Part shown: in pieces, positions 1-4,009 of the stretch
Numbering within the stretch: the stretch's first letter is position 1
How the letters are laid out: every line of letters begins with the position of its first letter
Assembly (NCBI GenBank): GCA_910587905.1
Contig: CAJUOF010000013.1
Location: forward strand, 1 to 8,143
Length of the DNA: 8,143 nt
Direction: 5' to 3'
From: an uncultured Lachnospiraceae bacterium
Lineage (GTDB): Bacteria; Bacillota_A; Clostridia; Lachnospirales; Lachnospiraceae
Made by a program: the position numbers and the translations under genes
Notes under the pieces: generated by a model
Told to the model about the DNA's origin: nothing
Databases searched by the model: none
The model's input: the letters and a program-made list of their open reading frames with translations, nothing else

Positions 1-31
1 ACTCTTTCCCTACACGACGCTCTTCCGATCT
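1..31 (+). other. Residual Illumina TruSeq adapter (not genomic)
   Basis: The first 31 bases match the 3' end of the Illumina TruSeq universal/read-1 adapter, including its diagnostic CTACACGACGCTCTTCCGATCT portion (read here as two overlapping stretches, CTACACGACG and GCTCTTCCGATCT). The genomic sequence begins at base 32, directly after the adapter's terminal T, in the middle of groES codons. This is untrimmed adapter fused to a contig end, so anything bridging the 31/32 junction is an artefact. The match is made from memory of a very common sequence and is unambiguous. Confidence 0.97.
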
Positions 32-75
32 TCATCGTGGTGAAGCAGGGCGACATCCTGGCAATCGTAAAATAA
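32..75 (+). CDS. groES: groES, co-chaperonin, 3' end only
   Basis: In the frame ending at the TAA at 73-75, the translation is IVVKQGDILAIVK-stop, which matches the conserved C-terminus of the 10-kDa co-chaperonin (family pattern: KQxDILAIV near the end). GroES forms the heptameric lid on GroEL and caps the folding chamber in the cytoplasm. Only about 14 codons remain; the rest is lost at the contig end, where adapter replaces it. It lies 29 bases upstream of groEL in the usual groESL operon order. The operon's promoter and any CIRCE/HrcA operator would be upstream and outside the window. The identification rests on a short tail plus context, but both agree. Confidence 0.9.
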
Positions 76-104
76 TATTACAGAATAAAGGAGATTGAAA
101 AGCT

Positions 105-1727
105 ATGGCGAAGGAAATTAAGTTTGGCGCTGATGCAAGAGCAGCACTGGAGGCCGGCGTAAACAAACTGGCAGATACGGTAAGAGTGACCCTTGGACCG
201 AAGGGAAGAAACGTGGTTCTGGATAAGTCCTTTGGGACGCCTCTGATCACCAACGACGGTGTGACCATTGCGAAGGAGATCGAGCTGGAGGATGCCTTTG
301 AGAACATGGGCGCACAGCTCATCAAGGAAGTGGCTTCCAAGACCAATGACGTGGCCGGCGACGGAACCACCACAGCGACAGTGCTGGCTCAGGCCATGGT
401 ACATGAGGGTGTCAAGAACCTGGCAGCAGGCGCAAATCCCATCATCCTTCGAAAAGGTATGAAGAAAGCCACCGATGCGGCCGTGGATGCCATCGCCGAG
501 ATGAGCGAGCCCATCAGCGGCAAGGATCAGATTGCCAGAGTTGCGGCGATCTCCTCCAGCGACGACGAGGTCGGCGAGATGGTTGCGGATGCCATGGAGA
601 AGGTTTCCAAGGACGGCGTGATCACCATCGAAGAGTCCAAGACCATGAAGACGGAGCTTGACCTGGTGGAGGGCATGCAGTTTGACAGAGGCTACATTTC
701 CGCTTATATGTGCACCGACATGGAGAAGATGTGCGCAGAGCTTGACAACCCTTACGTGTTGATCACCGACAAGAAGATCAGCAACATTCAGGAGATTCTT
801 CCCCTTCTGGAGCAGATCGTACAGAGCGGTGCGAAGCTCCTGATCATCGCCGAGGACATCGAGGGCGAGGCCCTGACGACCCTGATCGTCAACAAGCTGC
901 GGGGCACCTTCAGCGTGGTCGGCGTCAAGGCTCCCGGCTACGGCGACAGAAGAAAAGAGATGCTCAAGGATATTGCGATCCTCACCGGCGGCACCGTGAT
1001 CTCCGACGAGGTTGGTCTTGACCTCAAGGAAGCGACCATGGATCAGCTTGGACGTGCGAAGTCCGTAAAGGTCCAGAAAGAAAACACCATCATCGTGGAC
1101 GGCGAAGGCTCCAGCGAGGAGATTCAGGCCAGGATCGGCCAGATCAAGGCTCAGATCGAGGAGACCACCTCTGACTTTGACAGAGAGAAGCTCCAGGAGC
1201 GTCTTGCGAAGCTCTCCGGCGGCGTGGCCGTGATCCGTGTGGGCGCTGCCACCGAGACCGAGATGAAGGAAGCGAAGCTTCGTATGGAAGATGCTCTGGC
1301 GGCCACCAAGGCGGCCGTGGAAGAGGGTATCATCGCAGGCGGCGGCGCTGCCTACATCCATGCGGCGAAGAAGATCTCCGGCATGCTGGATGAGCTGGAC
1401 GGCGACGAGAAGACCGGTGCCAAGATCGTCCTCAAGGCCCTGGAGTCCCCTCTGTACCGCATTGCGGCCAACGCCGGCATGGACGGCTCCGTCATTGTCA
1501 ATAAAGTAAAAGAGTCTGAGGTCGGCCACGGCTTCGACGCATACAAAGAAGAGTACGTGGACATGGTAGCAGCCGGCATCCTGGATCCCGCAAAGGTGAC
1601 CAGAAGCGCCCTGCAGAACGCCACCAGCGTGGCGGCGACCCTCCTCACCACCGAGTCCGTCGTTGCCAACATCAAAGAAGAAACACCCGCCATGCCCGCA
1701 GGAAACCCGGGTATGGGGATGATGTAG
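105..1727 (+). CDS. groEL: Chaperonin GroEL (Cpn60/Hsp60)
   Basis: This complete 540-residue chaperonin has the normal family length. GroEL forms a cytoplasmic double-ring 14-mer that encloses unfolded proteins and refolds them with ATP and GroES. Visible landmarks are LGPKGRNV (30-37) in the nucleotide-binding equatorial domain and the ATP/Mg loop GDGTTT (85-90, with D86). D396 in RMEDALAAT corresponds to the ATPase aspartate D398 of E. coli. The Cpn60 signature AAVEEGIIAGGG follows at 403-414. The protein ends in a short Gly/Met tail (GNPGMGMM), as in most bacterial GroELs. The start ATG is supported by AAAGGAG at 87-93, 11 bases upstream, and by the universal MAKEIKFGADAR-type N-terminus. 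It is co-transcribed with groES and ends at a strong hairpin terminator. Long antisense frames over it are composition shadows. Confidence 0.99.
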   Translation: MAKEIKFGADARAALEAGVNKLADTVRVTLGPKGRNVVLDKSFGTPLITNDGVTIAKEIELEDAFENMGAQLIKEVASKTNDVAGDGTTTATVLAQAMVHEGVKNLAAGANPIILRKGMKKATDAAVDAIAEMSEPISGKDQIARVAAISSSDDEVGEMVADAMEKVSKDGVITIEESKTMKTELDLVEGMQFDRGYISAYMCTDMEKMCAELDNPYVLITDKKISNIQEILPLLEQIVQSGAKLLIIAEDIEGEALTTLIVNKLRGTFSVVGVKAPGYGDRRKEMLKDIAILTGGTVISDEVGLDLKEATMDQLGRAKSVKVQKENTIIVDGEGSSEEIQARIGQIKAQIEETTSDFDREKLQERLAKLSGGVAVIRVGAATETEMKEAKLRMEDALAATKAAVEEGIIAGGGAAYIHAAKKISGMLDELDGDEKTGAKIVLKALESPLYRIAANAGMDGSVIVNKVKESEVGHGFDAYKEEYVDMVAAGILDPAKVTRSALQNATSVAATLLTTESVVANIKEETPAMPAGNPGMGMM

Positions 1728-1744
1728 TCCGCCACGAGCCGGGC

Positions 1745-1810
1745 AAAATAGACGAAGTGCCGCCAGAACTGAGCTTGCTCAGTTCTGGCGGCACTTCGTT
1801 TATTTTATTT
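1745..1810 (+). terminator. Long-stem intrinsic terminator after groEL
   Basis: This is an almost perfect inverted repeat 18 bases after the groEL stop. The left arm at 1745-1774 pairs with the right arm at 1777-1806 over 30 positions; the only non-Watson-Crick pair is G1751 with T1800, a G-U wobble in RNA. The loop is the centre of GAGCTTGCTC. A T-rich run (TTTATTTTATTT, 1799-1810) overlaps and follows the right arm, as in Rho-independent terminators, and the A-rich left edge (AAAATA) would give a T-rich tail on the other strand, so it may work in both directions. The stem is much longer than typical, so it could also be a palindromic repeat serving as terminator. Confidence 0.8.
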
Positions 1811-1905
1811 GGCGACGGCCTCTAGCGAGACGCAGCGGCGCAGACTGCGAAGGCAAAGCCGCCAGCAGTCTGTGCCGCGGAGTCGAGCTAGAGACCGTCG
1901 CCAAA
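1808..1905. repeat. 98-bp imperfect palindrome (GGCGACGG...CCGTCGCC)
   Basis: Two 41-base arms, 1808-1848 and 1865-1905, are reverse complements at 35 of 41 positions. The outer part (TTTGGCGACGG with CCGTCGCCAAA) and inner part (CAGACTGC with GCAGTCTG) are perfect; the mismatches are scattered between. The 16-base centre contains a mini-hairpin GGC-AAA-GCC at 1852-1860. No target duplication is seen at the edges. After it, 1906-1975 is GC-rich with the internally repetitive GCGAGCGTGAGCGAGCG and no gene. The size and near-symmetry resemble intergenic palindromic repeats that occur many times in a genome, but only one copy is visible here. A structured RNA is the alternative. Confidence 0.75.
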
Positions 1906-1975
1906 GCGAGCGTGAGCGAGCGGCCCGGCGAGTTGGTCCGAAGCCCCTAAAGCGCAGCAGTCAGCTCTGCCCAAG

Positions 1976-1985
1976 CCCCCGCAGT
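1976..1985. repeat. Direct repeat left of MITE-like element (target duplication)
   Basis: CCCCCGCAGT lies directly before the left terminal inverted repeat, and an identical copy lies directly after the right one. The identity extends to 16 bases (CAAGCCCCCGCAGTCT at 1972-1987 and 2202-2217), because the flank and element ends happen to share CAAG and CT. This fits a target-site duplication of about 10 bp made on insertion. Confidence 0.6.
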
Positions 1986-2205
1986 CTTGAGCTTCCGTAT
2001 TTTGCATTGTCAAGAGAAATACGGAAGAAAGGCGGTTCTTTTCACGCCGAAACACACTTCCGCTCTTGAAAGCTCGTAGCGGTACGTAAGAGCCTTCCTT
2101 CGCTTAGGCTAGGAACGCTCTAAGTACCGACGGCTTTCAAATGGTTTCGGATTAGAAAAAACCTTTTTTCTTCCTGACTTTCCAAGCAAAATGCGGAAAC
2201 TCAAG
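1986..2205. mobile_element. MITE-like non-coding element, 220 bp, 20-bp terminal inverted repeats
   Basis: The left end CTTGAGCTTCCGTATTTTGC (1986-2005) and the reverse complement of the right end (2186-2205), CTTGAGTTTCCGCATTTTGC, agree at 18 of 20 bases. The two halves remain related inward: CCGAAAC, TTGAAAGC, CGGTAC and AGAGC recur in the same order on the opposite strand. The whole element is thus a degenerate palindrome whose core (2066-2140) folds as TTGAAAGC...CGGTAC...AGAGC-C-TTCCT with its complements. The left 42 bases (1986-2027) form a smaller hairpin, CTTCCGTATTT/AAATACGGAAG. It encodes no protein and has no transposase, so it would need one in trans. Identical direct repeats flank it. 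A related 47-bp copy lies at 3819-3865. The parental IS family is not recognised. Confidence 0.7.
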
Positions 2206-2215
2206 CCCCCGCAGT
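2206..2215. repeat. Direct repeat right of MITE-like element (target duplication)
   Basis: This second CCCCCGCAGT immediately follows the right terminal inverted repeat. Removing the element and one copy gives a plausible empty site reading CCCAAGCCCCCGCAGTCTCT followed by TGACA, so the insertion would have landed just upstream of the tetR promoter. Confidence 0.6.
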
Positions 2216-2218
2216 CTC

Positions 2219-2246
2219 TTGACAAATAAGAATAACTGAGTATAAT
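2219..2246 (+). promoter_or_regulatory. Sigma-A promoter of the TetR-hydrolase operon
   Basis: The -35 box TTGACA (2219-2224) and -10 box TATAAT (2241-2246) are both perfect consensus, with a 16-base spacer. Transcription would start near 2253, giving a leader of about 50 bases before the TetR ATG. The -35 box begins 13 bases after the MITE-like element ends, so the element forms the upstream boundary of this promoter. A promoter this strong in front of a TetR-family gene fits a repressed, autoregulated operon. Confidence 0.88.
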
Positions 2247-2256
2247 AGAAAACAGA

Positions 2257-2268
2257 TGTTGCGCAACA
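2257..2268. promoter_or_regulatory. Candidate TetR-family operator (12-bp perfect palindrome)
   Basis: TGTTGCGCAACA is a perfect 12-bp palindrome just after the predicted transcription start, where a bound repressor would block initiation or escape. TetR-family dimers bind palindromes near their own promoters, so autoregulation by the next gene is the natural reading. The symmetry does not extend beyond 12 bp, shorter than many TetR operators, and no second copy is present, so this is an inference from position and symmetry. Confidence 0.5.
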
Positions 2269-2302
2269 ATAGTTTCTTTGTGGAGGGGGAAAGAGAAAGA
2301 AA

Positions 2303-2878
2303 ATGCCGCCTAAATCCAAGTTTACAAGAGAACAGGTCATAGCTGCCGCTTTAGATGTCACGAGAAAGAAGGGGATTGCAGGATTAACCGCAAGAGGACT
2401 GGCAGCAGAACTTGCTTCGTCGGCCAAGCCTATCTTTGGTTTATTTCAAAATATGGAGGAAGTGCAAAAGGAGGTTATAGCTGCCGCATATATGTTGTAT
2501 CAATCCTATATTCAAAAAGGTATGGCAGATGGCAAATACCCACCCTATAAAGCAAGCGGCGTGGCCTACATTCAGTTTGCAAAAGAAGAAAAGGAACTGT
2601 TCAAGCTTCTTTTTATGCGTGACAGAACGGGGGAAAAGACAGAAGAAAACCGTGAAGAGATGCGTCCAATGCTAGATCTCATTATGAATAATTTGGGCAT
2701 TGATGAGGAGAAAGCGTACTTTTTTCATTTGGAACTATGGCTGTATGTTCACGGTATTGCAACAATGACAGCGACCAATTATCTTGAATGGGATATTGAA
2801 TTTATTGACACGGCGCTCACCGACGCTTACGAGGGGTTAAGACATCGTTATATGGCAAGGAGTACAGGCAATGAATGA
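2303..2878 (+). CDS. TetR/AcrR-family transcriptional regulator
   Basis: This 191-residue protein has the usual TetR-family length. The N-terminal helix-turn-helix spans about residues 8-51: TREQVIAAALDVTRKKGIAGLTARGLAAEL is the classic helix 1-2 pattern, followed by a turn and a divergent recognition helix (SSAKPIFGLFQNMEEV, where members more often have S-x-x-T-L-Y-x-H-F). The remainder is a helical ligand-binding and dimerisation domain with the FKLLFMRD pattern at 100-107. It probably acts as a cytoplasmic repressor released by a small ligand, which cannot be predicted. The start follows GGAGG at 2282-2286, a rather long 16-base spacing. It shares a promoter and a probable operator with the downstream hydrolase, and its stop overlaps the hydrolase start by 8 bases, implying coupling. 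Base use is more AT-rich than in groEL or der, suggesting acquisition. Confidence 0.92.
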   Translation: MPPKSKFTREQVIAAALDVTRKKGIAGLTARGLAAELASSAKPIFGLFQNMEEVQKEVIAAAYMLYQSYIQKGMADGKYPPYKASGVAYIQFAKEEKELFKLLFMRDRTGEKTEENREEMRPMLDLIMNNLGIDEEKAYFFHLELWLYVHGIATMTATNYLEWDIEFIDTALTDAYEGLRHRYMARSTGNE

Positions 2879-3794
2879 AAGAATTTATGAAAATCAAGGC
2901 ATACGCTTGCAATACTATGAAGTTCAAAACAATTTTCAGCCTTTGGTTTTGATCCACGCTCAGGGCGTAGACGGACAAAGCTATGGGAGTGTGGCAAAAC
3001 AGCTTTCAAAAAAATTTCATATTTATTCCATTGACTGTTACGGCCACGGCGGCAGTCTGCATGATCCCGGAGAGTACAACATCAGATCCATCAGCCGTGC
3101 GGTAATCGATTTCATGGAACATGAAATTGGCCGGAAGGCGTGGCTGTTGGGACATTCTTCGGGCGGTTTGATCGCCGCGTACATTGCCGCAGAGACAGAG
3201 TTTTGTGAAATGCTGATATTGGAGGACCCTCCATTTTTCGCCTCTCAGGGAGAACGCAGAAAGCGCACATTTAATTACATCGACCTGTCAACGGTATGCC
3301 ATACATATATCACACAGGAAGAAAAAAGTGACTTTGTACTTTACTATTTTTGCAATCAATACGCATGGAATTTTTTCCCCGGACAGTCGAGAGACAAAGT
3401 GAAAGGCAAATTGACAAAAATGGCGGCGGCTTATCGCACAAAACACCCCGCCAAAGATTTGAAGGTGCCGTTTTGGCCGAAAGCTGCCTTGGCAGGCTTT
3501 CAAGGCATGGATCATTATGACCCACTATTTGGGGAAGCGTTTTATACCGACAGTTTTCACTGTGGGATCCTGCACGAGGATATTTTGAAGAAAATCAGAT
3601 GCAAAACCATTTTTATGAAAGCACGGACAAATATCAGCCCTGACGGTATACTGATGGCTGCGTTAAATGACGATGACGTGAAAAGAGTTTCGGAGCTGGT
3701 CGGCAACTGCCAAATCGTTCCTTTTGACTGCGGACACGGCATCCATATTGAAAAGCCCAAAAAATTTGTGAAATGCCTGTCAGACTTATTATGA
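2871..3794 (+). CDS. Alpha/beta-fold hydrolase
   Basis: This 307-residue, probably cytoplasmic alpha/beta hydrolase has no signal peptide. Landmarks in order are the strand and oxyanion-hole segment LVLIHAQG (25-32, with HAQG in place of the commoner HGxx), the IDCYGHGGS segment (54-62), and the nucleophile elbow GHSSGG (94-99) with S96 as likely nucleophile. H289 in DCGHGIHIEKP is the likely catalytic histidine, with the typical GHxxHxExP context. The acid is less clear: D258 in ISPDG after the late strand, or D119 in LILEDPP. The region at about 125-235 is a variable cap-like insertion. The substrate (an ester, lactone, amide or other bond) cannot be told. Translation starts at ATG 2871, preceded by AAGGAG at 2857-2862, and overlaps the tetR stop. 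It is presumably the regulated enzyme of this two-gene, AT-richer accessory operon. Confidence 0.88.
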   Translation: MNERIYENQGIRLQYYEVQNNFQPLVLIHAQGVDGQSYGSVAKQLSKKFHIYSIDCYGHGGSLHDPGEYNIRSISRAVIDFMEHEIGRKAWLLGHSSGGLIAAYIAAETEFCEMLILEDPPFFASQGERRKRTFNYIDLSTVCHTYITQEEKSDFVLYYFCNQYAWNFFPGQSRDKVKGKLTKMAAAYRTKHPAKDLKVPFWPKAALAGFQGMDHYDPLFGEAFYTDSFHCGILHEDILKKIRCKTIFMKARTNISPDGILMAALNDDDVKRVSELVGNCQIVPFDCGHGIHIEKPKKFVKCLSDLL

Positions 3795-3808
3795 TATTGC
3801 CGGTCAAA

Positions 3809-3818
3809 AGGGAATTCC
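3809..3818. repeat. Direct repeat left of 47-bp MITE copy
   Basis: AGGGAATTCC occurs here and again at 3864-3873, bracketing the 47-bp element. The last eight bases (GGAATTCC) are themselves palindromic, so they also lengthen the inverted-repeat arms. The length fits a target duplication of 8 to 10 bp, similar to that of the 220-bp copy; the left AG may match the element's end by chance. Confidence 0.5.
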
Positions 3819-3865
3819 CTTGAGTTTCCGTATTTTGTTTCGTCGTGAGAAATACGGAAACTCAG
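3819..3865. mobile_element. Minimal 47-bp copy of the MITE-like palindromic element
   Basis: This hairpin element has a left arm CTTGAGTTTCCGTATTT (3819-3835) and a right arm AAATACGGAAACTCAG (3850-3865). The arms are complementary apart from one extra T, and the loop is about 14 bases. Its first 19 bases match the left end of the 220-bp element at 18 positions, and the AAATACGGAA of its right arm equals 2017-2026, so the two belong to one family; this one lacks the interior. With the flanking GGAATTCC repeats the palindrome spans 3811-3873. It starts 24 bases after the hydrolase stop and could act as a transcript-end hairpin, but no T-run follows it. It ends 11 bases before the next promoter. 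Confidence 0.7.
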
Positions 3866-3873
3866 GGAATTCC
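3864..3873. repeat. Direct repeat right of 47-bp MITE copy
   Basis: This is the second AGGGAATTCC. Its first two bases overlap the element's last two (AG), so the duplicated target is either GGAATTCC (8 bp) or the full 10 bp. Confidence 0.5.
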
Positions 3874-3876
3874 GCA

Positions 3877-3906
3877 TTGACGATTCCTCCCGGAAGCACC
3901 TATAAT
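3877..3906 (+). promoter_or_regulatory. Sigma-A promoter of the zinc-ribbon/WG gene
   Basis: The -35 box is TTGACG (3877-3882) and the -10 box is a perfect TATAAT (3901-3906), with an 18-base spacer. Transcription would start near 3913, giving a leader of roughly 100 bases before the ATG at 4010. The -35 box begins 11 bases after the 47-bp palindromic element. No operator or riboswitch-like fold is evident in the leader. Confidence 0.78.
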
Positions 3907-3997
3907 AGAGGGGAGCAGGATGGCAGGGCAGAGGTGGACATCCTGAAAAACATCAAGCAGGATCTCGAGGATGGGAATTGGCTGTGAGGCAAAAATG

Positions 3998-4003
3998 AGG
4001 AGG
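3998..4003 (+). promoter_or_regulatory. Ribosome binding site deciding the 4010 start
   Basis: AGGAGG sits six bases before ATG 4010, an ideal spacing. The in-frame upstream ATGs at 3971 and 3995 lack a comparable site; the site itself lies inside the extra codons they would add. Confidence 0.85.
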
Positions 4004-4009
4004 AGCTTT

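Noticed and set aside
78..1529. 483-residue open frame on the minus strand opposite groEL
   Set aside because: It mirrors groEL codon structure (GC-rich, strong third-position bias), has no recognisable domains and covers a universally conserved gene; it is a shadow frame.
1809..2069. 86-residue frame starting with TTG after groEL
   Set aside because: It translates the arms of two palindromes into Arg/Ser-rich low-complexity sequence and has no ribosome binding site; repeats explain it fully.
1728..2302. Possible CRISPR array or defence locus in the repeat-rich gap
   Set aside because: The repeats are inverted, of different families, and not regularly spaced; no cas or other defence genes are present.
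2152..2427. 91-residue minus-strand frame across the tetR promoter
   Set aside because: It reads through the MITE end, the promoter and the start of tetR in antisense. Its similarity to the 1809-2069 frame arises only because both read the element's inverted repeats.
3901..3987. Short in-frame stretch reading EVDILKNIKQDLEDGNWL before a TGA in the WG-gene leader
   Set aside because: It looks protein-like and might be a gene remnant, but it has no convincing start or ribosome site (only GTG 3934) and begins within the promoter; not enough to call.
3971..4009. Upstream start for the zinc-ribbon gene at ATG 3971
   Set aside because: It would add 13 residues that are not part of the zinc ribbon, and the strong AGGAGG at 3998-4003 is placed for ATG 4010.
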